Source: Aestuariivivens sediminicola (GTDB lineage Bacteria; Bacteroidota; Bacteroidia; Flavobacteriales; Flavobacteriaceae). From it: a stretch of DNA of 64,000 nucleotides. The stretch is from assembly GCF_022662015.1 (NCBI RefSeq), contig NZ_JAKMCM010000003.1, forward strand, positions 454,408-518,407, read 5' to 3'. Every line of letters begins with the position of its first letter. Positions within the stretch are counted from its first letter, which is position 1. The notes beneath the pieces were generated by a model. It was not told the origin of the DNA and did no database searches. It saw nothing but the letters and a program-made list of their open reading frames with translations. The translations under genes and the position numbers were made by a program. Shown here in pieces: positions 19,302 through 28,865 of this stretch.

Positions 19302-20117
19302 ATGGAAAAATTACCAAAAATCGCATTACCTTTTGTTATTTCAGCAATCGTGTTGCTCATATTACTTGCAAAATCTGCAGTTACTATTGGCTCTGGTCAG
19401 GCAGGTGTATTGTATAAGACTTTTGGAGGTGGTGTCGTAACGGATGAAGCACCTTTAGGAGAAGGATTTCATATTGTAGCCCCATGGAATAAAGTTTATA
19501 TTTATGAAGTAAGACGTCAAGAAATATTTGAAAAAATGAAAGTACTGTCGTCTAACGGATTGGATATACAATTGGATGCTTCGGCATGGTATAAACCGGA
19601 TTATGCCAAGCTGGGCAAATTGCATCAGGAAATAGGTGAGAGTTATTTACAACGTATAATTTTACCAACCATTAGATCGGCTGCACGTAGTGTGGTGGGG
19701 CGCTATACTCCCGAACAGTTATACTCGAGTAAACGTGATGCCATACAACGTGAAATTTTTGAAGAAACAAAAAAGATTGTGGATGACCAATACATTGTAC
19801 TTGATGAAATATTGGTTAGAGACGTTACCTTACCGCCCACTATAAAAGAAGCTATTGAACGAAAATTAAAACAAGAACAAGAGTCGTTGGAATATGAGTT
19901 CAGACTGGTTACAGCTCAAAAAGAAGCAGAGCGTCAGCGTATTGAAGCTCAGGGAAAGGCTGATGCCAATAAAATTTTAAGTGCCTCTCTAACCGATAAA
20001 ATATTGCAAGACAAAGGTATTGAAGCGACTATAAAATTAGCTGAATCGCCTAATAGTAAGGTGGTAGTTATTGGGTCCGGGGATACCGGTATGCCTATAA
20101 TTTTGGGAAATCAGTAA
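19302..20117 (+). CDS. Prohibitin-family (SPFH/band 7) membrane protein
   Basis: A 271-residue protein with one N-terminal membrane segment (residues 8-28), an SPFH domain (ITIGSGQAGVLYKTFGG, GEGFHIVAPWNKVYIYEVRRQE) and a long helical, charged stretch from about 175 (KQEQESLEYEFRLVTAQKEAE, then QRIEAQGKADANKIL). This is the classic prohibitin layout. Such proteins form ring-shaped membrane scaffolds that modulate proteases or lipid order; the partner here is unknown. It is preceded immediately by the VWA-like protein. Confidence 0.92.
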   Translation: MEKLPKIALPFVISAIVLLILLAKSAVTIGSGQAGVLYKTFGGGVVTDEAPLGEGFHIVAPWNKVYIYEVRRQEIFEKMKVLSSNGLDIQLDASAWYKPDYAKLGKLHQEIGESYLQRIILPTIRSAARSVVGRYTPEQLYSSKRDAIQREIFEETKKIVDDQYIVLDEILVRDVTLPPTIKEAIERKLKQEQESLEYEFRLVTAQKEAERQRIEAQGKADANKILSASLTDKILQDKGIEATIKLAESPNSKVVVIGSGDTGMPIILGNQ

Positions 20118-20216
20118 TTAATATATCAGTTATTTAATTATTCTATTACGTTTTAACTAAAATAGAATTGAAAATTATGTTGATTTTTAAAAACTGATAA
20201 AATTGACCTTTAAATT

Positions 20217-20249
20217 TTTGGATATTTAAGTATTATTTACAGATATTTG
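20217..20249 (+). promoter_or_regulatory. Probable his operon promoter
   Basis: A TTTG (20217-20220) and a GATATTTG (20242-20249, one mismatch to TAnnTTTG) are 21 bases apart, the spacing of Bacteroidota -33/-7 promoters. Transcription would begin near 20256, just upstream of the leader ATG at 20266. Confidence 0.5.
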
Positions 20250-20265
20250 TAGCTCAAAAGAAAAC

Positions 20266-20319
20266 ATGAACTTTATTCACACACATCATCATTCTCTAAT
20301 TTGCACTCAAGCGAAGTGA
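20266..20319 (+). CDS. hisL: Histidine operon leader peptide
   Basis: A 17-residue open frame, MNFIHTHHHSLICTQAK, with four His codons among five consecutive codons at 20278-20292 (CAC ACA CAT CAT CAT). It sits between a plausible promoter and an intrinsic terminator, upstream of hisG. This is the layout of classical ribosome-mediated attenuation: stalling at the His codons when charged tRNA-His is scarce would leave 20306-20313 free to pair with 20354-20361 and block the terminator. No clear Shine-Dalgarno is present, as is usual in this phylum. Too short for routine gene finders. Confidence 0.82.
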   Translation: MNFIHTHHHSLICTQAK

Positions 20320-20379
20320 AGATGTATTGAATAAAATCAAGATATTTTAAACCCGTTTGAGACAATCAAGCGGGTTTTT
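20306..20379 (+). promoter_or_regulatory. his attenuator: antiterminator and terminator
   Basis: The terminator is an 11-bp stem (20350-20360 / 20366-20376, one G-T pair, 5-base loop) followed by TTT to 20379. The competing antiterminator pairs CTCAAGCG (20306-20313, inside the leader peptide gene) with CGTTTGAG (20354-20361), 8 bp with one G-T pair, which uses up the 5' arm of the terminator. A ribosome reaching the leader stop at 20317-20319 would cover 20306-20313 and let the terminator form. Confidence 0.8.
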
Positions 20380-20426
20380 CATTTAAAAACTTTAGAGGAT
20401 TGTTTCAGACTCACAAATAATATAAA

Positions 20427-21284
20427 ATGAGTAAGTTAAGAATAGCAGTTCAAAAATCTGGACGATTAAACGAGGACTCCATGAGGATTTTAAAGGATAT
20501 TGGTATAGCCATTGACAATGGTAAGGACCAATTGAAAGCGTCAGCGAGGGATTTCCCCGTTGAGGTGTTTTATTTGAGAAATGGCGATATCCCGCAATAC
20601 CTAAAAGATGGAGTCGTTGATGCGGCCATAATAGGTGAGAATGTATTGATAGAAAAAGGAGAAGGCATTGCTATAGCTGAGCGGCTCGGCTTTTCAAAAT
20701 GTCGCGTTTGTATCGCGGTGCCTAAATCTGTGAACTATTCGAATATCAAAGACCTGCAAGGAAAGCGTATCGCAACGTCCTATCCGGTTACTGTTCAAAA
20801 GTTTCTGGACAAGCATGACGTTTTAGCCAACCTGCACATCATCAATGGTTCTGTAGAAATTGCGCCCAATATTGGATTGGCTGATGCTATTTGTGATATT
20901 GTTTCCAGTGGAAGCACCTTATTTAAAAATAATTTAAAGGAAGTTGAAACAATATTGAAATCTGAAGCCGTATTGGCAGTTTCACCTGTTTTAACCGAAG
21001 ATAAAAAATCCATATTAAGCACCATACAATTTCGAATACGATCGGTATTAAAAGGAAGAAATTCAAGATATATCCTTTTGAACGCGCCCAATGATAAGTT
21101 AAATGATATTATTAGTGTATTGCCGGGCATGAAAAGCCCGACAGTATTGCCTTTAGCGGAAGAGGGTTGGAGTTCTGTTCACTCTGTAATAAGTAAAAAT
21201 GAATTCTGGGATGTTATAGATGACCTCAAAGCAAAGGGTGCGCAAGGTATATTAGTTTGTCCAATTGAGAAAATGGTATTATAA
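20427..21284 (+). CDS. hisG: ATP phosphoribosyltransferase HisG (long form)
   Basis: First, committed step of histidine synthesis: ATP plus PRPP. The 285 residues mean the long form, with the C-terminal regulatory domain for histidine feedback and no need for HisZ. The N-terminus LRIAVQKSGRLNEDSM and the PRPP-binding region ADAICDIVSSGSTL near residue 152 are typical. First structural gene after the attenuator. Its stop is one base before the hisD start. Confidence 0.97.
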   Translation: MSKLRIAVQKSGRLNEDSMRILKDIGIAIDNGKDQLKASARDFPVEVFYLRNGDIPQYLKDGVVDAAIIGENVLIEKGEGIAIAERLGFSKCRVCIAVPKSVNYSNIKDLQGKRIATSYPVTVQKFLDKHDVLANLHIINGSVEIAPNIGLADAICDIVSSGSTLFKNNLKEVETILKSEAVLAVSPVLTEDKKSILSTIQFRIRSVLKGRNSRYILLNAPNDKLNDIISVLPGMKSPTVLPLAEEGWSSVHSVISKNEFWDVIDDLKAKGAQGILVCPIEKMVL

Positions 21285-21285
21285 A

Positions 21286-22572
21286 ATGCAAATAATAGAT
21301 AACCCAAATAAGGACCTGTGGTCCGATATCCTGCGCAGACCGACACAGACCGTAAAAGATATCGAAGGGATTGTAAATACGGTTTTTCAAGACGTACAGC
21401 AAAACGGAGATCGATCTGTAAGGAATTATACAAAGGAATTTGACGGTGTTTTGTTGCAAAATAATTTAGTGTCTTCAGAGGAAACTGAAGAAGCGACCGA
21501 AAAGGTATCGAAGGCATTAAAGACAGCCATCAAAACTGCAAAGCAGCATATTGAATTATTCCATGCTGCTCAAAAAACCTCGAGAATCGAAATTGAAACA
21601 TCTCATGGGGTCCGTTGCTGGCAGGAAAAAAGACCTATTGAACGTGTGGGATTGTATATCCCTGGGGGAACAGCACCCTTATTTTCAACTGTTTTGATGT
21701 TGGCCATTCCGGCCAAACTTGCAGGTTGTAAAGAGGTGATATTGTGTTCACCCCCGAATAAGGACGGGAAAATGGCCCCAGAAATTGTGTATGCAGCAGC
21801 ACTTTGCGGTGTAAATCAGATTTTTAAAGTTGGAGGAATTCAGGCTATAGCCGCATTAACCTTTGGAACCGAAACGATACCTCAGGTATATAAGATTTTC
21901 GGACCTGGAAATCAATTTGTAACCGTCGCCAAACAATTGGCTACAACCTATGGTGTAGCTATAGATATGCCGGCAGGACCCAGTGAATTGTTGATTGTCG
22001 CAGATGCATCTGCCAATGCAGCTTATATAGCTTCGGATTTATTGAGTCAAGCAGAGCACGGTACAGATAGCCAGGTAATTTTAGTGTCAACCAGTAAAAA
22101 ATTATTAGATCAGGTATCTGAAGAAATAGATGTACAACTCCAAGCGCTACCGAGAAAGGTGATTGCTGAAAAATCGATTGCTAACTCTAAGTTGCTATTT
22201 CTTGAAAATGATGAAGTTGCGCTGGATTTGATAAACACATATGGTCCGGAACATTTTATCATCTGTGTTGAAAATGAAGATTTTTATGTACGAGGAATTA
22301 ATAACGCAGGTTCTGTATTTATTGGTCAGTTTACTCCGGAAAGTGCCGGTGATTATGCTTCGGGTACGAATCATACACTACCCACCAACGGCTATTGTAA
22401 AGCCTATTCCGGTGTGAACTTGGATAGCTTTTTTAAGAGCATGACCTTCCAGAAAATTACAAGTGAAGGACTTTTAAATATAGGAGAAACTATTGAGCTA
22501 ATGGCCGAGGCGGAAGGGCTTCAGGCCCATAAAAATGCGGTGAGTATACGTTTAAAGGATTTACAAAAGTAG
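21286..22572 (+). CDS. hisD: Histidinol dehydrogenase HisD
   Basis: Zinc enzyme making the last two oxidations, histidinol to histidine. 428 residues from the ATG at 21286 (MQIIDNP), one base after the hisG stop; an in-frame upstream ATG inside hisG was not chosen. Family marks: RPIERVGLYIPGGTAPLFSTVLM near 107, FGPGNQFVTVAKQ near 205, PAGPSELLIVAD, LSQAEHGTDSQVIL with zinc ligands, and YGPEHF near 318. Confidence 0.97.
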   Translation: MQIIDNPNKDLWSDILRRPTQTVKDIEGIVNTVFQDVQQNGDRSVRNYTKEFDGVLLQNNLVSSEETEEATEKVSKALKTAIKTAKQHIELFHAAQKTSRIEIETSHGVRCWQEKRPIERVGLYIPGGTAPLFSTVLMLAIPAKLAGCKEVILCSPPNKDGKMAPEIVYAAALCGVNQIFKVGGIQAIAALTFGTETIPQVYKIFGPGNQFVTVAKQLATTYGVAIDMPAGPSELLIVADASANAAYIASDLLSQAEHGTDSQVILVSTSKKLLDQVSEEIDVQLQALPRKVIAEKSIANSKLLFLENDEVALDLINTYGPEHFIICVENEDFYVRGINNAGSVFIGQFTPESAGDYASGTNHTLPTNGYCKAYSGVNLDSFFKSMTFQKITSEGLLNIGETIELMAEAEGLQAHKNAVSIRLKDLQK

Positions 22573-22637
22573 TCTGTTGTTAATAGTGATAAAATAAAAT
22601 TATAAAGTTGCCGGTTCTATAGCCTAAGTATAAAGAA

Positions 22638-23684
22638 ATGAATGTTTTAGAATTAATAAGACCGAATATATTGACACTTAAACCATATGCATCTGCGAGA
22701 GATGAGTTTCAAGGTACAAGTGACCCTATGGTATTTTTAGATGCTAACGAGAATCCATTTGACAATGGTGTGAATCGATACCCGGATCCCTTACAGAAAA
22801 ACCTGAAATCTGTATTATCTAAAATAAAGGGACTTTCGGAAGATCATATTTTGTTGGGTAATGGTAGTGATGAGGTCTTGGATTTAATTCTTCGTGTGTT
22901 TTGTGAGCCATATCAAGATAATATTATTACACTGCCACCTACCTATGGTATGTATAGTGTACTGGCCAATATAAATGCTGTGAACATTAAAGAGGTGCAG
23001 TTATCAGAGGACTTTCAACCAGAAGTTGAGGAAATTTTGAATCGCGCTGATGCTAAGAGCAAATTATTATTTTTATGTTCACCTAATAATCCAAGTGGGA
23101 ATAGTTTTTCACAGGAATCGATTGAGGCATTATTAAAAAAATTCCCGGGTATAATAGTGATAGATGAGGCTTATATTGACTTTACCGAACATACAAGTTG
23201 GATTGACAGATTACAGGAGTACCCTAATTTAATTGTAACGCAAACGCTTTCTAAAGCTTATGGAATGGCAGGTATTCGTTTAGGAATCTGTTATGCTTCC
23301 CCAACCATTATTTCTGTTTTAACTCGGATTAAACCACCATATAATGTGAATGAGCTCACCCAGAAGCGTGCGATCGAGCAATTACAAAATATAAGGGTAA
23401 TGCAAGGTCAGGTTCAATATATCCTGAAGGAAAGGGATGCATTGATTAAAGGATTGAAGAAAATTTCATTTGTATCAAAGGTTTACCCGACCGATGCTAA
23501 TTTTGTGCTGGTAAAAGTAGATGATGCCACAAAGCGTTACAATCAGTTGATAGAGAAAGGAATTGTGGTTCGAAACAGAACAACCCAGCCGGGTTGCAAA
23601 AACTGTCTTAGATTTACGGTGGGCATATCAGCAGAAAATAAAGCATTATTGGAAGCCTTGAATGATTTAAATGATGTTTTATAA
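22638..23684 (+). CDS. hisC: Histidinol-phosphate aminotransferase HisC
   Basis: PLP-dependent conversion of imidazole acetol phosphate to histidinol phosphate. The 348 residues are a class-II aminotransferase of the HisC type: LDANENPF near 36, NGSDEVLDLILR near 75, CSPNNPSGN near 149, DEAYIDF near 178, PLP Lys K206 in SKAYGMAGIRLG, and the C-terminal RFTVG motif. Third gene of the operon. Confidence 0.95.
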   Translation: MNVLELIRPNILTLKPYASARDEFQGTSDPMVFLDANENPFDNGVNRYPDPLQKNLKSVLSKIKGLSEDHILLGNGSDEVLDLILRVFCEPYQDNIITLPPTYGMYSVLANINAVNIKEVQLSEDFQPEVEEILNRADAKSKLLFLCSPNNPSGNSFSQESIEALLKKFPGIIVIDEAYIDFTEHTSWIDRLQEYPNLIVTQTLSKAYGMAGIRLGICYASPTIISVLTRIKPPYNVNELTQKRAIEQLQNIRVMQGQVQYILKERDALIKGLKKISFVSKVYPTDANFVLVKVDDATKRYNQLIEKGIVVRNRTTQPGCKNCLRFTVGISAENKALLEALNDLNDVL

Positions 23685-23794
23685 GAATAAACATGGGATT
23701 GCACGAGTAGTATTGGAGTTAATAAACAGAATAATTAAAACAGTAAGCAATCATTGTTGATCTCAATGGAAAGTGAAATGTTAGAAATAAAGCC

Positions 23795-24940
23795 ATGAAA
23801 AAGAAGATATTATTCATCGATAGAGATGGTACATTGGTCATAGAACCTCCTGTAGACTATCAGCTAGACAGTCTGGAAAAACTGGAATATTACCCTAAAG
23901 TATTTCAATATATGGCAAAAATTGCTCATGAATTGGACTTCGAGCTGGTTATGGTCACCAATCAGGATGGTCTTGGTACAGCATCATTTCCTGAAGATGC
24001 ATTTTGGCCGATACAAAATAAAATTATTAATGCTTTTGCCAATGAAGGCGTTGAATTTTCTGCTGTTCACATCGATAGAACCTTTCCACATGAGAATGCC
24101 CCAACGCGTAAACCAAAAACGGGTTTATTGAAACAGTATTTCTCTGATGATTACGATTTAGAGAATTCATTCGTCCTGGGAGATCGAATTACCGATATGG
24201 AATTAGCTAAAAACTTAGGTGCAAAGGGAATTTATCTATCCGAAATTCAAGACATGGGCTTGGGGAGTGACGAAATTGAGTCGTCCAAACAAGAAATTTT
24301 AGATTGTATTGTATTGAACACAACCCAATGGAGCGAAATATATGAGTTTTTGAAATTGCAGGATCGTGTGGCTGAAATTACACGTAATACCAATGAAACA
24401 AAAATTTATATAAAGTTGAACTTAGACGGATCGGGTCGCAATGAAATCCATACCGGGCTGTCTTTCTTTGACCATATGCTGGATCAGATAGGACGCCATG
24501 GCGCTATGGACCTCACCATAAGGGTAGACGGCGATCTGGAAGTTGATGAGCATCATACCATTGAGGATACTATGATCGCCCTGGGTGAGGTTTTTCATAA
24601 GGCCTTAGGAAATAAACTTGGCATAGAACGTTATGGCTTTTGTCTTCCTATGGATGATTGTCTTGCTCAAGTGGCAGTCGACTTCGGAGGAAGAAACTGG
24701 CTGGAATGGGAGGCCGAATTCAAACGGGAGAAAATAGGAGATATGCCTACCGAAATGTTTTTTCATTTGTTCAAGTCCTTTACTGACGGGGCTAAGTGTA
24801 ATTTAAATATTAAAGCTGAAGGTACCAACGAGCACCATAAAATTGAAGGTATATTTAAAGCCTTTGCAAAAGCCATGAAGATGGCGGTAAAACGTGATGC
24901 CAATAAGATGTTTTTACCGAGTACAAAAGGGATGCTTTAA
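23795..24940 (+). CDS. hisB: HisB: histidinol-phosphatase / imidazoleglycerol-phosphate dehydratase
   Basis: A bifunctional enzyme. Residues 1-165 are a HAD-type histidinol-phosphate phosphatase ([12 protein letters not shown] near residue 8 with the nucleophile Asp, [14 protein letters not shown] near 129). From about residue 190 the IGP dehydratase follows: [37 protein letters not shown] and a second [16 protein letters not shown] manganese site. The same two-domain fusion is known in enterobacteria and Bacteroidota. The 110 bases before it hold no other gene. Confidence 0.96.
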   Translation: MKKKILFIDRDGTLVIEPPVDYQLDSLEKLEYYPKVFQYMAKIAHELDFELVMVTNQDGLGTASFPEDAFWPIQNKIINAFANEGVEFSAVHIDRTFPHENAPTRKPKTGLLKQYFSDDYDLENSFVLGDRITDMELAKNLGAKGIYLSEIQDMGLGSDEIESSKQEILDCIVLNTTQWSEIYEFLKLQDRVAEITRNTNETKIYIKLNLDGSGRNEIHTGLSFFDHMLDQIGRHGAMDLTIRVDGDLEVDEHHTIEDTMIALGEVFHKALGNKLGIERYGFCLPMDDCLAQVAVDFGGRNWLEWEAEFKREKIGDMPTEMFFHLFKSFTDGAKCNLNIKAEGTNEHHKIEGIFKAFAKAMKMAVKRDANKMFLPSTKGML

Positions 24941-25015
24941 GATGAATTATGAAAATATAATTAAGGAATAGGCTAATTTTTTAAGCTGAATATCAAAATC
25001 TTAATAAATCGAAAG

Positions 25016-25597
25016 TTGAAATTAGTTATAATAGATTATGGTGCCGGGAATATTAAAAGCATACAATTTGCTTTTAAACGATTAGGATGTGAGGCTGTAT
25101 TGTCTAAAATCCCAGTTGAGATCAGAAGTGCAGATAAGATAATATTTCCAGGAGTTGGAGAAGCCAGTTCAGCCATGAAAATGTTAAAGGAAAACCATTT
25201 GGACAGATTAATACCCACCCTCAAACAGCCGGTCCTGGGCATTTGCTTAGGTATGCAGTTGATGTGCCAACATACGGAAGAGGGTAATACAAAGGGTTTG
25301 GACATTTTTAAAACCGATGTAAAGCGATTTTCGAATTCTGTTAAAGTACCGCAAATGGGATGGAATATTATTAAAGATTTAAAATCAGATTTATTTAAGG
25401 GTATTAAGGAAAAGGAATATATGTACCTGGTGCATAGTTATTACGCGGAACACTGTGCGGAAACTATTGCTACCACCGATTACGAAATAAATTATGCCAC
25501 GGCGTTGAAGCATGAAAATTTTTATGGTGTCCAATTTCATCCTGAAAAGAGCAGTGTTGCAGGCGAACAGATATTAAAGAATTTTTTAGAGTTATAA
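25016..25597 (+). CDS. hisH: Imidazole glycerol phosphate synthase glutaminase HisH
   Basis: Supplies ammonia from glutamine to HisF. The 193 residues form a class I glutamine amidotransferase: GAGNIKS near 10, FPGVGEASSAM near 44, nucleophile Cys77 in GICLGMQLMC, and the His-Glu pair in GVQFHPEKSS near 174. TTG start at 25016, just before KLVIIDYGAGN, the usual N-terminus. Confidence 0.96.
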   Translation: MKLVIIDYGAGNIKSIQFAFKRLGCEAVLSKIPVEIRSADKIIFPGVGEASSAMKMLKENHLDRLIPTLKQPVLGICLGMQLMCQHTEEGNTKGLDIFKTDVKRFSNSVKVPQMGWNIIKDLKSDLFKGIKEKEYMYLVHSYYAEHCAETIATTDYEINYATALKHENFYGVQFHPEKSSVAGEQILKNFLEL

Positions 25598-25649
25598 AAG
25601 TTTGGATTTTATAAGATTAATACCATAACTGTCTAAAAAGAAAAAGAAC

Positions 25650-26384
25650 ATGAGGATCATACCCGCCATAGATATTATTGAAGGAAAGTGCGTTCGTTTG
25701 ACCAAAGGGGATTATGGCACAAAAAAAATATACAGTGAAAGCCCATTGGAAATTGCCAAGACTTTTGAAGGGTCAGGTATACAAAATTTGCACTTGGTAG
25801 ATTTAGATGGTGCAAAAGCACAGCATATTGTAAACTATAAAGTTTTGGAACAAATAGCTTCAAAAACCGCTTTAAAAATAGATTTTGGTGGGGGATTAAA
25901 AACCAATGAGGACTTACATATTGCTTTTAATTCGGGAGCAAGACAGGTTACCGGAGGAAGTATTGCCGTTAAGGATCCTGTAACATTTGAAGGATGGATT
26001 TCAAAATATGGGTCAGCAAAAATAATATTGGGCGCAGATTCCGACAATGGTAAGGTAGCGATCAGCGGATGGACTGAGCAAAGTGAAAAGGATCTTATGC
26101 CTTTTATTAAAGGGTATCAGAAAAAAGGCATACGATATGTAATTTGCACCGATATATCAAAAGATGGTATGTTGCAAGGTCCTTCAACAGATCTTTACAA
26201 AACTATTATTGCTGAATGTACCAATAGTAGCAGCGATCAATCCATTAAGCTCATTGCTTCAGGAGGGATTTCTTCAATAGATGAGATACCGCTTTTAAAG
26301 GAAATCGGCTGTGAGGGTGTTATTATTGGTAAGGCACTCTATGAGAATAAAATTAGTTTAAAGCAATTGGAAAAATTCATTTAA
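25650..26384 (+). CDS. hisA: ProFAR isomerase HisA
   Basis: Amadori isomerase of the histidine pathway, a TIM barrel of 244 residues. Catalytic Asp8 in [15 protein letters not shown] and a second Asp near 128 in [16 protein letters not shown]. It has phosphate-binding [10 protein letters not shown] near 74 and [11 protein letters not shown] near 204. Placed between hisH and hisF as in most his operons. Confidence 0.96.
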   Translation: MRIIPAIDIIEGKCVRLTKGDYGTKKIYSESPLEIAKTFEGSGIQNLHLVDLDGAKAQHIVNYKVLEQIASKTALKIDFGGGLKTNEDLHIAFNSGARQVTGGSIAVKDPVTFEGWISKYGSAKIILGADSDNGKVAISGWTEQSEKDLMPFIKGYQKKGIRYVICTDISKDGMLQGPSTDLYKTIIAECTNSSSDQSIKLIASGGISSIDEIPLLKEIGCEGVIIGKALYENKISLKQLEKFI

Positions 26385-26474
26385 TAGAGCAAGGATTCCA
26401 TGTCGAGGGAAGTAGAAAGCGAATTACTATATGCATTAAATTGAATTTCATCATCTTAATTTTATGTTGAAACA

Positions 26475-27230
26475 ATGTTAACAAAACGAATCATTCCATG
26501 CTTGGATATAAAAAACGGACGCACTGTAAAGGGTGTTAATTTCGTGGATTTACGTGATGCAGGCGACCCTGTAGTATTGGCAAAACAATATGCGGAACGT
26601 GGAGCAGACGAACTTGTTTTTTTGGATATATCGGCTACGTTGGAGGAGCGTGCAACTGTTTTGGATATGGTATTGCACGTAGCAGAACAGGTGAATATAC
26701 CGTTTACTGTTGGAGGCGGTATTTCAAGTGTTGAGCATGTAGATGCCTTGTTGAAATGCGGGGCTGATAAGGTTTCCATCAACTCATCTGCAGTAAAACG
26801 ACCCGAATTAATAAATGAATTGGCCGATAAATTTGGCAGTCAATGTGTTGTTGTTGCTATTGACGCAAAGCAAATTGCTGGTGAATGGAAAGTGCATTTA
26901 GCAGGTGGAAGCGTTCCTACCAATATTGATTTATATGAATGGGCGCATGAAGTGGAACAACGAGGAGCAGGGGAAATTTTATTTACTTCTATGGACCACG
27001 ATGGAACGAAAAACGGTTTTGCCAACGTGGCCCTTGCCAAATTATCTAAAGCGCTGAATATTCCCATCATTGCCTCAGGAGGAGCGGGAAATGTTCAACA
27101 TTTTATTGATACGTTCAAAGAAGGACTGGCTGATGCGGCATTGGCTGCGAGTGTATTTCATTTTGATGAAATACCTATTATTGAATTAAAAGAGGCCTTA
27201 AGACGGCATAATATAGAAGTAAGACTATAG
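26475..27230 (+). CDS. hisF: Imidazole glycerol phosphate synthase cyclase HisF
   Basis: Cyclase half of IGP synthase, forming IGP and AICAR with HisH. A 251-residue TIM barrel paralogous to HisA: Asp11 in [17 protein letters not shown], Asp near 130 in VVAIDAKQ, the GGGISSVEH phosphate loop near 81, and HDGTKNGF near 176. Confidence 0.97.
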   Translation: MLTKRIIPCLDIKNGRTVKGVNFVDLRDAGDPVVLAKQYAERGADELVFLDISATLEERATVLDMVLHVAEQVNIPFTVGGGISSVEHVDALLKCGADKVSINSSAVKRPELINELADKFGSQCVVVAIDAKQIAGEWKVHLAGGSVPTNIDLYEWAHEVEQRGAGEILFTSMDHDGTKNGFANVALAKLSKALNIPIIASGGAGNVQHFIDTFKEGLADAALAASVFHFDEIPIIELKEALRRHNIEVRL

Positions 27231-27297
27231 TGGTTTAACCTGATTGCTAAAGAACAATCCTATTGAATTGGTGTTTCAGTTTTTAAATTAAGATATT

Positions 27298-27891
27298 ATG
27301 ACAATTAAATATGATGATAATGGATTAGTCCCGGCGATTATTCAGGATGCCGTGACCAAAAATGTGTTAATGTTGGGCTATATGAATGAAGCCGCTTATC
27401 AAAAAACAATAGAGACCAAAAAAGTGACATTTTTTAGTAGGAGTAAGCAACGCCTTTGGACCAAAGGGGAGGAGAGTGGGCATTTTTTAAACTTGGTCAA
27501 TATAAAGAACGACTGTGATAATGACACCTTATTAGTTCAGGTAAACCCTGTGGGACCCACTTGTCACAAAGGGACAGATAATTGTTGGGGAGAGGAAAAC
27601 ACTTCATCATTTGGTTTTATTTCCACTTTAGAAACCATAATTTCGGAACGCATTGCTAATGAAAATACCGACACATCTTATGTCGCTAGTCTGTTTGCAA
27701 AGGGGATTAATAAAGTGGCTCAAAAAGTTGGAGAGGAAGCCGTTGAAACAGTAATAGAGGCCTTGGACAACAATGATGAGCAGTTTATTTATGAATCAGC
27801 CGATTTGTTGTTCCACTATCTTTTGCTATTGCAGGCCAAGGGTTTTTCTTTTAAGGACATTGAAGCAGAATTAAAGAGCAGACATAAATAA
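27298..27891 (+). CDS. hisIE: HisIE: phosphoribosyl-AMP cyclohydrolase / phosphoribosyl-ATP pyrophosphatase
   Basis: Fusion of the second and third enzymes of the pathway. HisI covers residues 1-105: MLGYMNEAAYQKT, SRSKQRLWTKGEESGHFL, and zinc site HKGTDNCW near 90. HisE covers about 110-197: SYVASLFAKGINKVAQKVGEEAVETVIEA with the acidic pyrophosphatase motif. Last gene of the operon; hisG to hisIE all run in one direction, with gaps of 1 to 110 bases and no terminator seen. Confidence 0.96.
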   Translation: MTIKYDDNGLVPAIIQDAVTKNVLMLGYMNEAAYQKTIETKKVTFFSRSKQRLWTKGEESGHFLNLVNIKNDCDNDTLLVQVNPVGPTCHKGTDNCWGEENTSSFGFISTLETIISERIANENTDTSYVASLFAKGINKVAQKVGEEAVETVIEALDNNDEQFIYESADLLFHYLLLLQAKGFSFKDIEAELKSRHK

Positions 27892-27992
27892 TTTTAAAAG
27901 CTGCAGAATCCTTATTTCTATTGGTTCAAAATGTAAGAATTAGAATTACAGTTGGTAAACGAAAGGACATTTGATAATTTAAAAATCTGATA

Positions 27993-28769
27993 TTGAAAAA
28001 ATATTTTTACGTTATTTCTATCCAGTATTTGGGGTATCGTTTCCATGGTTGGCAGAAACAAGCGAATCTAAAGACGCTTCACTTAATGGTAGACAGAACG
28101 CTGAATTATATTTTAGACGGAAAATCATTTAAAACATTATGTGCTGGGAGAACAGATGCCATGGTGTCTGCCGAACAAGCCGCTTTCGAATTGTTTCTTC
28201 AAGAACCAATTGAAGATCCCAACTCCTTTTTAGAACTTTTCAATTATAATTTACCGCAGGATATTCGCGCACTGGACATTCAAGAGGTGGATGAAAAGTT
28301 TAACATCATTCAGCATTCGAAAATTAAGGAATACCATTATTTATTTACCTATGGTGAAAAATGCCATCCCTTTTGTGCACCTATTATGACCACCATTTTA
28401 GATGATCTGGACATCGATCTGATGAAACAGGGAGCAAAACGGTTTGAAGGCGAACATTACTTTAAATCCTATTGTTATAAACCTACAGATCATGGCCTCT
28501 ATACACGGGAGATTATGCTTTCTGAACTAAATGAAAATACGATTTACAAAGCGAATTATTTTCCCAAGAAAACGTTTTTATATCGCGTAAAAGGTAAAGG
28601 CTTTATGCGAAATCAAATACGGCTAATGATGGGTGCTTTGATAGATTTGGGTAAAGGTAAATTAACATTAGAAGATCTTGAAAAAAGTTTAATGCCAGGA
28701 AATGACTTGAGAAGAGAGTACATCGCTCCTGCCTCAGGGCTCATCCTAAAACACATTGAATTCCTATAA
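27993..28769 (+). CDS. TruA-like tRNA pseudouridine synthase
   Basis: A 258-residue member of the TruA family: YLGYRFHGWQKQ near residue 12 and the catalytic Asp55 in AGRTDAMVSAEQAAF. Standard TruA has GRTDAGVHA, so the Gly and His beside the catalytic Asp are replaced here. The GKGFMRNQIRLMMGAL motif near 203 is kept. Probably a TruA paralogue; target site unknown. TTG start. It lies 101 bases after hisIE and may read through from that operon. Confidence 0.85.
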   Translation: MKKYFYVISIQYLGYRFHGWQKQANLKTLHLMVDRTLNYILDGKSFKTLCAGRTDAMVSAEQAAFELFLQEPIEDPNSFLELFNYNLPQDIRALDIQEVDEKFNIIQHSKIKEYHYLFTYGEKCHPFCAPIMTTILDDLDIDLMKQGAKRFEGEHYFKSYCYKPTDHGLYTREIMLSELNENTIYKANYFPKKTFLYRVKGKGFMRNQIRLMMGALIDLGKGKLTLEDLEKSLMPGNDLRREYIAPASGLILKHIEFL

Positions 28770-28865
28770 AACACATTTTCTTTACATCGAAATGCTAGGA
28801 AATACTAAAAGTCACGACTAAGTGTGTACTTTTTTTTAATTTAGAAACAACAAAGATTAAATCTC

